From NCBI RefSeq assembly GCF_963677075.1, contig NZ_OY781873.1, positions 124,001 to 188,000 on the forward strand: a DNA stretch of 64,000 nt. Direction: 5' to 3'. Positions 7,990 to 15,641 of the stretch are shown piece after piece. Source of the DNA: an uncultured Sphaerochaeta sp. GTDB lineage: Bacteria > Spirochaetota > Spirochaetia > Sphaerochaetales > Sphaerochaetaceae. A program made the position numbers and the translations under genes. Below the pieces are notes generated by a model, which worked only from the letters and a program-made list of their open reading frames with translations, was not told where the DNA came from and did not search any database. Positions within the stretch are counted from its first letter, which is position 1. Every line of letters starts with the position of its first letter.

Positions 7990-9984
7990 TTACATGAGGA
8001 GATACTTGCCATAGACCAAATACACAAAACCCCGTGCATGATAGAGGATCGGAGTGCATTCTATCTCACCATTTCGGATCCACTGGGCGATGTCATCGGG
8101 CCTGTTCAGCATTGAAGCTATATAGGCTACAGACAAATCATAGGAGGCTTGGAGAATTGGACTATTGAGTCCAGCAATCTTTTCTCTCTGCAATTCCATA
8201 ATGGATGATGCCTCATGAATCTCTCCCTTGCTGGCTGCAAGACGAGCAAGACAGAATTGGGCGCTGAGCATGACCTCTTGCTGATCAAGGGAAGATGCCT
8301 TGTAGAATGCTCGGTAAGCACATATGTGGGCTTTCTGCATTTCACCCCGCTCAAGACAGTACTCTGCACGCAGCAGGTCATCCAATCCCTTGCCACAACC
8401 ACCTGCCATCTCACTGTAAAATGGAAACATCGCGAGTACAGTTTTCAAGGTTTCATCGAGGCTCCCCTTCTCTCTATAGTACAGGTAGAGAGAGTGCGGC
8501 GATCCAAAGGTAATGATCTTATCCTTATCTGCAATCTTGGAACGTCCACCGAGTAATTTAAAAGCCTCACGAAAATTCTGCGCCATCACTTTCGCATCAT
8601 TGAAAAACGCATATGCTCTCATAAGAGCCATTTCACCTTCAATTGCTTGAACCTGTTGTTCGCCAAGCGATTTGCGCCTTGCATGCAGGACGGACTGAAC
8701 CTCAGCGAGCAACGTCTCAGCTGCTGTGATGTCAATATTGGTGATGTAGAAACCAATATAAGCCAGCCATGGATAGAAATGTCGATAACGTACTTCATTG
8801 GGGATGGTATTGAACAAGGAAACAATGAAAGAAGGTTCTGCGTCGAGAAGGCGATTCCTTGAAGCCTTGGAAAACTCCTCCATAATGGTGTCATAGGCAT
8901 GAGCTTTCAGCAGGTACGTAAAAGCAAGGACTGGAGTTTGACGCTCAAGATACCACGTTCCTGCACGGAAAAATATGGTTTCAAGATCAATCTGAAGTGG
9001 GTCAAGTCGTGCTTTGTTGTTCTGTTGCAGCAGAGAGTGCTTTGCATATTCTTGCTGCAGATACTCCCTGAATAACGGATGCATACGGTACATCCCCTTC
9101 TCTTCATCGTGATAGATGAATGAACTCTCGTGTTCGAACTGCTCCGCCATCAGGGGTGAGATATCACACCCACATACGCTACTTGCCAAGGAAGCATTGA
9201 ACTCCTGCAAGGCCGAAAGAATTTGTAGCAACCAGAACTTTTGCTTGCTATAACGAGGTATTTCACTGCTTGCAATCAAACGATACAGGGAGGTACTGGG
9301 AGCAAGTCTTCCCGTACTACGAAACTGTTCCAGTATAAGATGAATCGCTGCAACCCATCCTTCACTCATGGTAAGTAGTTGATACTCTTGGACAGGAGTG
9401 AGTATCACTCCACACAATTCGGTATAGGCATGAATATCTTCCTTATCAAACTGGAAGACATCAGCAGGAAGCATCTTGCAGCATCCCTTGAGCACCAACT
9501 CATCAACAGGCAAGCTTACACTGGTTCTCGAGAACACCAATATATGCAACCCAAGTTTGGGATATTGTGCAAGATGCTCTATGAGCAAATCCAAGTCTTT
9601 GCTTTTTGCATGGTGGTAATCATCCAAAACAAGTATCAAGGAATCATCACACAGCTCACGCTCGATAACCTCTGCGCAGAGCTCTCTCTCCTCAACTGTA
9701 CGAGGGACAGGAATTGCCTCCAGCTCTTTTCCCAGATCTGGATCAACCAGTTGAATTCTCTTAATGATTCGCTTCCATAGATAGTCTGCATTGCTCGTTT
9801 CATGTGGCAGATTGACATAGACGAATCGCATCTGAGGATGCATTTCCATGAACTGGTTTATCGCTGTCGTTTTTCCATACCCTATGGCTGCCACTGCTAC
9901 TATCAAAGGGATTGTCTCAATCGATTGCAAGGAAGTTTGCAATGCCTGGCGCCTCAGCAAGTACTGTTTTTCTGATTCAATCAT
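7990..9984 (-). CDS. STAND ATPase/helical-repeat N-terminal half of a split MalT-like activator
   Basis: This 664-aa frame has a MalT-like signal-transduction ATPase: Walker A AAIGYGKTTAINQF (about 32-45) and Walker B LILVLDDYHH (about 116-125), then a winged region and TPR-like helical repeats (about 340-660) for effector sensing. The frame stops at TAA (7990-7992) right after VYGKYLLM, where family members continue into a linker and LuxR domain. The rest follows in the same frame after the stop. The total would be about 855 aa, a normal family length. A TAGGTAT-N6-ATACCTA palindrome lies 44 bases upstream. Unless the stop is read through, the ATPase is uncoupled from DNA binding. Confidence 0.8.
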   Translation of the reverse strand: MIESEKQYLLRRQALQTSLQSIETIPLIVAVAAIGYGKTTAINQFMEMHPQMRFVYVNLPHETSNADYLWKRIIKRIQLVDPDLGKELEAIPVPRTVEERELCAEVIERELCDDSLILVLDDYHHAKSKDLDLLIEHLAQYPKLGLHILVFSRTSVSLPVDELVLKGCCKMLPADVFQFDKEDIHAYTELCGVILTPVQEYQLLTMSEGWVAAIHLILEQFRSTGRLAPSTSLYRLIASSEIPRYSKQKFWLLQILSALQEFNASLASSVCGCDISPLMAEQFEHESSFIYHDEEKGMYRMHPLFREYLQQEYAKHSLLQQNNKARLDPLQIDLETIFFRAGTWYLERQTPVLAFTYLLKAHAYDTIMEEFSKASRNRLLDAEPSFIVSLFNTIPNEVRYRHFYPWLAYIGFYITNIDITAAETLLAEVQSVLHARRKSLGEQQVQAIEGEMALMRAYAFFNDAKVMAQNFREAFKLLGGRSKIADKDKIITFGSPHSLYLYYREKGSLDETLKTVLAMFPFYSEMAGGCGKGLDDLLRAEYCLERGEMQKAHICAYRAFYKASSLDQQEVMLSAQFCLARLAASKGEIHEASSIMELQREKIAGLNSPILQASYDLSVAYIASMLNRPDDIAQWIRNGEIECTPILYHARGFVYLVYGKYLLM

Positions 9985-10027
9985 CTGCCACCCGTAACTT
10001 CTCTTGGATCAATGCATAAACATTCGC

Positions 10028-10047
10028 TAGGTATCATATCATACCTA
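10028..10047. promoter_or_regulatory. Inverted repeat TAGGTAT-N6-ATACCTA upstream of the STAND regulator
   Basis: A 7-6-7 perfect inverted repeat lies in the divergent gap between the STAND gene (start 9984) and the plus-strand gene near 10231. Its half-site TAGGTATC is the exact reverse complement of GATACCTA at 7423-7430, in front of the lipoprotein operon. It resembles the TAGGTA-N4-TACCTA site at 31084-31099. Possible autoregulatory site; the binding protein is inferred. Confidence 0.45.
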
Positions 10048-10134
10048 CTACATGAGACAAACCTTTTTCTTGGAGACCAGAATTACTGTCAGCATCATTT
10101 CATCGCCTAGAGTTTTGATACGCACATAATTCTC

Positions 10135-10150
10135 GTATCGCTTGCGATAC
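10135..10150 (+). promoter_or_regulatory. Palindrome GTATCG-CTTG-CGATAC upstream of the 10231 gene
   Basis: The same 6-4-6 perfect repeat as at 7400-7415, differing by one spacer base. A weak TACGTT -10 candidate lies about 22 bases downstream (10173-10178), a similar geometry to the lipoprotein operon. A second candidate pair is TTGATT (10178-10183) and TAGTAT (10202-10207) with an 18-base spacer. Both place transcription downstream of the first possible ATG at 10156, which argues for a later start codon. Confidence 0.5.
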
Positions 10151-10230
10151 TTTTCATGACATACCCCTTCTTTACGTTTGATTACAAGACAATCTTGCTA
10201 CTAGTATGTGCTGTGATGAACAACAACCTC

Positions 10231-11115
10231 ATGACACAACCGATACCATTCAGCAGATCGACAATGGTGTTCTGCATGCTCATACTCCTTTGCCTAGCGC
10301 AAACACTCGTAGCAGAGCCGGTGTATCTTGAATTTCGTCCAACATCCCCTGAAATTTCCCAGTTCCGCTACAGGATAAGTGAGGATGGCAACTCCCCTTG
10401 GGTCACTTCCGATATCAAGTCCCCCCTGATTACCCTTGAGGACTTTGACAAAAGCAATGGAGTGCTCACCATCCAACAAACCAGTGATGGATTGTCCTGG
10501 GGGAAAGAAATACTCTTCAGGTTCAATACCACAGATAACAAGTGGGAAACGTTCTCCAAGGCAAATGTTGCTCCGATTCCTGCACAAGATCCCGTGCAAG
10601 AGAAGAGTACCTTTGGAGCATCGTCTATCGACATACGGGGTCAGTACCTATTACCTCTAGGACTCTGCAGCGAATCCTACGGTACTGGATTTGGTGGAAA
10701 ATTGCAGATTAATTTCTCCTCTTCTGGTTCTTTCAGAAATTCGGACTCCCTGCTTCCCTATACCACTCTCTTCTACCAGAGGCCAAAATCCTCAACCAGC
10801 TTGGTATCTTCCTTCCAAATCATTGGAACCACCTTGGGCCTCGGCTTTCCCCTTCTTGCGAATCCTGCTCTCAAGGTATCAATCGACATTGAGGCTGGAA
10901 TTATGCAACATATCATTGCCTGGAGTGCCCAATCTGGGGAACCACAGAGTTATACCTTATATCTGGACCCTATAGCCCGCATAGCTGCTACATTGCTCCT
11001 TGGTTCTGCAGATGGTGTCCAGTTCTTGGTTTCACCTGGTTACTCGTGCTTCTTTGAGCAAGGAGCAATTGGACAGCTGATAAGCTTGGAAGCTGGGCTA
11101 CGGATGAATTGGTAG
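10231..11115 (+). CDS. Secreted, probable outer-membrane beta-barrel-like protein
   Basis: Protein of 294 aa from ATG 10231, unrecognised at family level. An earlier in-frame ATG (10156) is only 5 bases after the regulatory palindrome and has no ribosome site, so 10231 (or 10216) is preferred. A signal peptide is clear (MVFCMLILLCLAQTLVAEP). The first third is a small beta domain (FRYRISEDGNSPW, ISPLITLEDF-like strands). The last two thirds alternate hydrophobic and polar residues with many Gly/Ser turns and end in an aromatic C-terminus (AGLRMNW), typical of outer-membrane barrels. It is followed 9 bases later by a small lipoprotein. Confidence 0.65.
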   Translation: MTQPIPFSRSTMVFCMLILLCLAQTLVAEPVYLEFRPTSPEISQFRYRISEDGNSPWVTSDIKSPLITLEDFDKSNGVLTIQQTSDGLSWGKEILFRFNTTDNKWETFSKANVAPIPAQDPVQEKSTFGASSIDIRGQYLLPLGLCSESYGTGFGGKLQINFSSSGSFRNSDSLLPYTTLFYQRPKSSTSLVSSFQIIGTTLGLGFPLLANPALKVSIDIEAGIMQHIIAWSAQSGEPQSYTLYLDPIARIAATLLLGSADGVQFLVSPGYSCFFEQGAIGQLISLEAGLRMNW

Positions 11116-11124
11116 GAGGAGAGC

Positions 11125-11577
11125 ATGAAAAACAGTAAACGCTTGGTTATTGGCATTCTTATAAGCTTGATTTTGATTTTCCTTTCCTCTTGCAGTGATC
11201 TTCTCATGCAACTAGGGGAACATGGGAATGCACGCCTTGGTTTCTCTGAAGGTCTCTCAGTAACTCTACAGATTCAAGTTTCCCCCGAAACCGCCAGAGA
11301 AGACTCAATGGTACAAGTAGAACAAGGAACCTTATTGAGTTTCTCTGCAGTAGCAGACTCCACTGAGGAGCTTGCCCTCACCTACCGTTGGTTCTTGGAT
11401 GGGGAAGAGCTTACAGACGCCACATCTGGAGTAACCCTGGATGAACACACCTTAGAGCTCGATACTTCAGTACTTCCTATCGGAAACTCTGAAGTAAACG
11501 TTGTGGCACAAGAACCACTACTCAGTGTATTTGAACAAGAGACGCTCACCCTCACAATTACCAAGCGTTCTCGTTAA
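11125..11577 (+). CDS. Small PKD-like lipoprotein
   Basis: Protein of 150 aa with a strong GGAGGAGA ribosome site. The signal peptide ends at lipobox FLSSC (Cys about 23). The mature part is a single PKD/Ig-like domain (LTYRWFLDGEELTDATSG, LPIGNSEVNVVA), the same YxW-DGE pattern as in the four-lipoprotein operon at 1116-7246. It forms a two-gene unit with the upstream barrel-like protein. The shared domain and the shared upstream palindrome suggest both units belong to one surface-protein regulon. Confidence 0.75.
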   Translation: MKNSKRLVIGILISLILIFLSSCSDLLMQLGEHGNARLGFSEGLSVTLQIQVSPETAREDSMVQVEQGTLLSFSAVADSTEELALTYRWFLDGEELTDATSGVTLDEHTLELDTSVLPIGNSEVNVVAQEPLLSVFEQETLTLTITKRSR

Positions 11578-11586
11578 TAGGGTTTC

Positions 11587-12186
11587 CTAATGCCCACCCC
11601 GGTTGCAGTACTCAAGAAAGTGAGCCCACTTTGCTGCAATCTCTGCCCTCCAGTCATACCCACCCATATGCAGCTCATACGGTGCAAAATCCATGAACCA
11701 ATCGTGGTATCTGCTGTGGCAGTACCACGCAAACATGGCCAAGGCTTCATCATCCAAGGAAAATGACTGCTCGTCGACCCACTCATTGAGGGCGTTCTGC
11801 ACCAAACGAGAGCGGAAGAGGACAGAAGAGACTCTGGATCCTAAAATAACTGCACCTCTGGTTCTCTCACGGAGAAAATCGACGCAGATGGGTTGCAGAA
11901 TATCGTGGGCAAGGAATGAGGTTGAATCCCAGTCATGGAACAGCTCATACTCGGTCTCTGCTACCAGCGATACTAAATCTTGCAGGAACTGTTCGTGGGA
12001 AGTGCTATTCAGATCAAAGGCTGTGCTATACGCCCCAAGAAACCGCCGATAGGTCGGACGGGACAACAATTCCCTTGCGTCCTCTCTTGTCATCTCCATA
12101 CATTGTACCTCTTGAGTCATGGTATGCCCGTTCCCACTCCCTGGCAAGAGGAGAAACTTTCCACTTTTTTCCCTGTTTTCATCCAT
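11587..12186 (-). CDS. Conserved-looking hypothetical protein
   Basis: A soluble protein of up to 199 aa, not recognised. The start is uncertain: the first ATG (12186) lacks a ribosome site, while the ATG at 12099 follows AGAGGT at a suitable distance and would give 170 aa. It is rich in aromatics and helical (YELFHDWDSTSFLAHDIL, FAWYCHSRYHDWFMDFAPYE). There are no membrane segments or signal peptide. It is convergent with the small lipoprotein gene, 9 bases apart. No function is proposed. Confidence 0.6.
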   Translation of the reverse strand: MDENREKSGKFLLLPGSGNGHTMTQEVQCMEMTREDARELLSRPTYRRFLGAYSTAFDLNSTSHEQFLQDLVSLVAETEYELFHDWDSTSFLAHDILQPICVDFLRERTRGAVILGSRVSSVLFRSRLVQNALNEWVDEQSFSLDDEALAMFAWYCHSRYHDWFMDFAPYELHMGGYDWRAEIAAKWAHFLEYCNRGGH

Positions 12187-12273
12187 TCAACGGGTGACAG
12201 CACCTAGTGAATACGATATAAGTAGGAAAGATGCCTATACCCTTTCCAATTATAACAATGAGGTAATATAACC

Positions 12274-13437
12274 ATGAGAACCGGGCGTATCCTGACCTGG
12301 AAACATATACTATTTCTCATCCTCTTTCTTACTATTGCTGTCTCATTGTCTTTTCCTGCCTTCTATCTCTTACGCCGCACAGAAGCTGTATTGACTGAAG
12401 AAGTAGGGTCGAAAGCGGTGGATATCGCACACACCATCTCCTCTGTCTTGGAGATGGAGATTGACATGTACAGAAAGCTCTCTGAAACTGAGAATCTGAA
12501 CAAGGATGATGAGCTATGGCCTTACTACCAGAAACTGAACGAGATGATGAGGTCAATAAAAAGGAAGGCTGATGCTGATTTCATCTTCACCGGACGCTAT
12601 ATTGATGACCAGACCAGTGGCTATGTGTTGGATGGAGAAGATCCAGAGAGTGAACTTTTCTCACCCTTCGGCAGTACTGATGGCATGAATCCTACTGAAC
12701 TTCTGGCCTACCAACAACAAAAAAGCATGGCCAGTGACGTAGAAACCGATCCTGATTGGGGATCTTTCCTCACTGGATACAGCCCGATCATTGATTACCG
12801 TGATGGTACCATGGTGGGTTTGGTAGGTGTCGACTATTCTGCAGATTTCATTCAAGATCGCATCAAGCGTATTGCTCAGATACTAATCATCAGTTTTGCA
12901 TTGATCACTTTACTGACAAGCATCGCGTTGGAGACGATTATCCTCATTGCCCATGAGAAAGCACACACCGATGAACTGACCAAACTCGGCAACAAGAGAG
13001 CCTTCAACCGTGCATTGAAACACCTCCATTCCCAAGCAATCCGGTTCAAACGGCCCTATGCAGTACTCCTGATGGATATTGATCTCTTCAAGAACATCAA
13101 TGATGAGTATGGGCATCCTGTCGGGGATAAGGTATTGGTAGCCGTTGCCAAGGCCATTCTCTATGCATCGGATCAAGAGCAATTCTGTTTCCGCTATGGT
13201 GGTGATGAGTTTGCAGTACTCATACCACAAGCAGAAAACATGCAGGCACTGAGAGTGAAACGAATGATTCAGGAAGAGGTGAGAAATATCATCATCCCAG
13301 AACTTGGAATGCAACGCTTTACGGTAAGTATTGGCTCCAAGGTTTGGAACAAAGGATCCAGTATTGAGGATATGATCAGTGAGGCTGATGTTAATCTATA
13401 CAAGGAAAAACGCAACAGCGCATCCTCTCTCTCATAA
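12274..13437 (+). CDS. Membrane diguanylate cyclase with extracytoplasmic sensor domain
   Basis: Protein of 387 aa with a GAGGT ribosome site. Two transmembrane segments (about 10-30 and 190-215) bracket a Cache-like sensor region. The cytoplasmic GGDEF domain (about 225-385) begins with HTDELTKLGNKRAFNRAL and contains MDIDLFKNINDEYGHPVGD and the intact active site RYGGDEFAVL, so it should make cyclic di-GMP. The inhibitory I-site (RxxD five residues before GGDEF) is absent: the sequence there is YASD, suggesting no product inhibition through that site. It is monocistronic. Two HD-GYP genes in the window could degrade its product. Confidence 0.9.
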   Translation: MRTGRILTWKHILFLILFLTIAVSLSFPAFYLLRRTEAVLTEEVGSKAVDIAHTISSVLEMEIDMYRKLSETENLNKDDELWPYYQKLNEMMRSIKRKADADFIFTGRYIDDQTSGYVLDGEDPESELFSPFGSTDGMNPTELLAYQQQKSMASDVETDPDWGSFLTGYSPIIDYRDGTMVGLVGVDYSADFIQDRIKRIAQILIISFALITLLTSIALETIILIAHEKAHTDELTKLGNKRAFNRALKHLHSQAIRFKRPYAVLLMDIDLFKNINDEYGHPVGDKVLVAVAKAILYASDQEQFCFRYGGDEFAVLIPQAENMQALRVKRMIQEEVRNIIIPELGMQRFTVSIGSKVWNKGSSIEDMISEADVNLYKEKRNSASSLS

Positions 13438-13505
13438 AAGATGCTTGCAATCTATCCTGATGACCGGTACTGTATCGTAATTAATACCGTTTGCAAGGAT
13501 ACGTT

Positions 13506-14471
13506 ATGAGAACCATTGAAATACTCTTTCTCACCAGCACCCATTTCTGCCCTGATGAAGCAGAGATTACCCTGCTCAAGGAACGTTACCCTCAGGTCTC
13601 CCTGACCGTTGTTGAAGGGAAAGACTATACCATAGAGCAACTAGCCAAGGCAGAAATTCTGGTAGGCACTCCAAGGCGTCGTGATCTGAGGGAAGCCAAG
13701 AACCTCCGCTGGTTCCAGGCTCAGAGCAGTGGGGTCACCCCCTTTGTTGACACTTCGCTGTATGTCCACGAAGATATCATCCTCACCAATGCAAAAGGAA
13801 CGTATGGCAGGCAGATTGCCGACCATGTGTTGGGTATGATTATTGCATTCAATCATAATCTCTTGACCTATCATGAGCAAATGAAGCAAAAGAACTGGGA
13901 GAGCCACTGGCCTACAAAGGACCTGTGGGACAGCACCCTGCTTATCATCGGGTATGGGGATATTGGGACAAATCTAGCTCTGCGGGCAAAAGCCCATGAA
14001 ATGCGCGTCATTGTGGTGAAGAGAACCCCTATGGATATTCCGTCACATGTCGATGAAATCTACACCTCTGATTCTCTGGATGAGCTACTCCCCCAGGCAG
14101 ATTATGTAGCGGTTTGCGCTGCGGCGACTCCCGATACAGAGAATCTGCTTGACCGAAAGAGACTCCAAAGCATGAAAAAGGGCTCCATCCTGATCAATGT
14201 CGCTCGTGGCTCGCTCGTCGATGAGGAAGCCTTGGTTGAACTCTTGAAGGATGGCCATATTGCTGCGGCCGGCTTGGATGTCACCCAGAGGGAACCACTG
14301 GAGGAAGAGAGTCCGCTGTGGACACTCCCCAATGTCCTGATCACCCCGCATGCAAGCGGATTCTCTGAAAGTGACCCACATCAGGTCTTTGCTCTATTCC
14401 TAGAGAATCTGGGACACTACCTGGGAGACCGAAAGATGAAGAATCTGGTAGATTTCTCACGAAAGTACTGA
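13506..14471 (+). CDS. D-isomer-specific 2-hydroxyacid dehydrogenase family protein
   Basis: Protein of 321 aa. ATG 13506 is chosen because AAGGA precedes it by 8 bases; an upstream TTG (13491) has none. The C-terminal NAD-binding domain carries the Rossmann motif IIGYGDIG (about 150) and the family catalytic residues: Arg in NVARGSLVDEEAL, Glu in DVTQREPLEE and His in ITPHASG. The enzyme reduces a 2-keto acid or oxidises a D-2-hydroxy acid. It is cytosolic. The substrate is not given by sequence or context. Confidence 0.85.
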   Translation: MRTIEILFLTSTHFCPDEAEITLLKERYPQVSLTVVEGKDYTIEQLAKAEILVGTPRRRDLREAKNLRWFQAQSSGVTPFVDTSLYVHEDIILTNAKGTYGRQIADHVLGMIIAFNHNLLTYHEQMKQKNWESHWPTKDLWDSTLLIIGYGDIGTNLALRAKAHEMRVIVVKRTPMDIPSHVDEIYTSDSLDELLPQADYVAVCAAATPDTENLLDRKRLQSMKKGSILINVARGSLVDEEALVELLKDGHIAAAGLDVTQREPLEEESPLWTLPNVLITPHASGFSESDPHQVFALFLENLGHYLGDRKMKNLVDFSRKY

Positions 14472-14516
14472 GGCGCCCTAATACAGAGGCCATTGCATGT
14501 CTATTGATTACAGCTC

Positions 14517-15632
14517 ATGGCTGTGGTAGGTTTTGCTCAGATTCATAGAGGAGCAAAACCCTTGGGAAAACGATCGTTCTTCGTCTTTCTTCGCTACTTC
14601 ATTCTCCTGCTCGGTACGGCCATGATCGCCTACGGCATCATGCAGTTCTCGAACAAGAGCCTTGCAGAGAAAACCCCTACCCCGGTTCCGGTCACCACTG
14701 CAAAAGCGGAGTATGGGACACTGCAAGAGAGCATCTCCCTTACGGCACATGTCCAAAGCGACCACATGGTTGCGCTCCTACCCTTGGTAAGTGGAGAACT
14801 GGAAACGGTCTCCTTTGAACTGGGAGACCAGGTTGAGAAAGAGCAAGTACTGGCACAGATAGACAGTGAACCCTATGAGCAACAACGTGCTCAAGCAGCA
14901 TCAGCTAAAGCAGTAGCCCAAACAACCTTCACACGTGTTGAGAGACTCTTTCAGGCAAAGGCAGTCACTGAGCAGGCTTATGAGGAAGCAAAGGCAAATA
15001 GGGATGCGACCCTGGCTCAGTGGGAACTGGCGGAATTGCAGATGAAGAATACTGCCATCAAGGCCCCGATATCCGGGACGGTCATCGAAAAGTACGCATC
15101 ACAGGGGAATGTTGCTTCCTCCCAGCAGCCTATAGCCCTGATAGCCGATCTTGATTCATTGAGTGTAAAGGCACAGATCCCTTCTTATTATTTTGACATC
15201 ATCCAAGCAAAGAAGGAACAACTGCAAATCCAGGTGAGCAGAACGGATTCCTCGGGCAAAGTGCATCTAGCACAGGCAAGACTCAAGGCAATCTCACCCT
15301 CAATCAACCCCTCTTCGAATACCTTCTCACTGGTCAGCACACTTCAAGAGCAAGATGGCTCGTTTGTGCCAGGGATGGCCGTGACGATCCTAATCGTTTA
15401 CAACCAAATTGAAGGGGTATATCTCCTAAGGCAAGAGGACCGTACGGTCGATGGTGCCTTCTACGTATATGATGAAGAGACCAACACAGCTCGCTATGAG
15501 AAACTTGCCATCATTGCTGAGAATGACTCCCTTGTAGCCATTGATCCGGCCTATAAGGATGCATCTTTCATCGTGGGAGGACATCATACAGTACTGGATG
15601 GGCAGACAGTCTCCGTCCAGCAGACCAGGTAG
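14517..15632 (+). CDS. RND efflux periplasmic adaptor (membrane fusion protein)
   Basis: Protein of 371 aa with an N-terminal membrane anchor (YFILLLGTAMIAYGIM). A lipoyl-like half motif (VALLPLVSGELETVSFELGD) is followed by an alpha-hairpin (AAQTTFTRVERLF and next) and the second lipoyl half (IKAPISGTVIEKYASQGN), the normal order for this family. ATG 14517 has a poor ribosome site. A TTG at 14562 follows AGAGGAG by 8 bases and is a real alternative start, still keeping the anchor. It bridges the RND pump (15642) and the TolC-like channel (18761) in one operon. Confidence 0.9.
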   Translation: MAVVGFAQIHRGAKPLGKRSFFVFLRYFILLLGTAMIAYGIMQFSNKSLAEKTPTPVPVTTAKAEYGTLQESISLTAHVQSDHMVALLPLVSGELETVSFELGDQVEKEQVLAQIDSEPYEQQRAQAASAKAVAQTTFTRVERLFQAKAVTEQAYEEAKANRDATLAQWELAELQMKNTAIKAPISGTVIEKYASQGNVASSQQPIALIADLDSLSVKAQIPSYYFDIIQAKKEQLQIQVSRTDSSGKVHLAQARLKAISPSINPSSNTFSLVSTLQEQDGSFVPGMAVTILIVYNQIEGVYLLRQEDRTVDGAFYVYDEETNTARYEKLAIIAENDSLVAIDPAYKDASFIVGGHHTVLDGQTVSVQQTR

Positions 15633-15641
15633 GGGTAGCCG

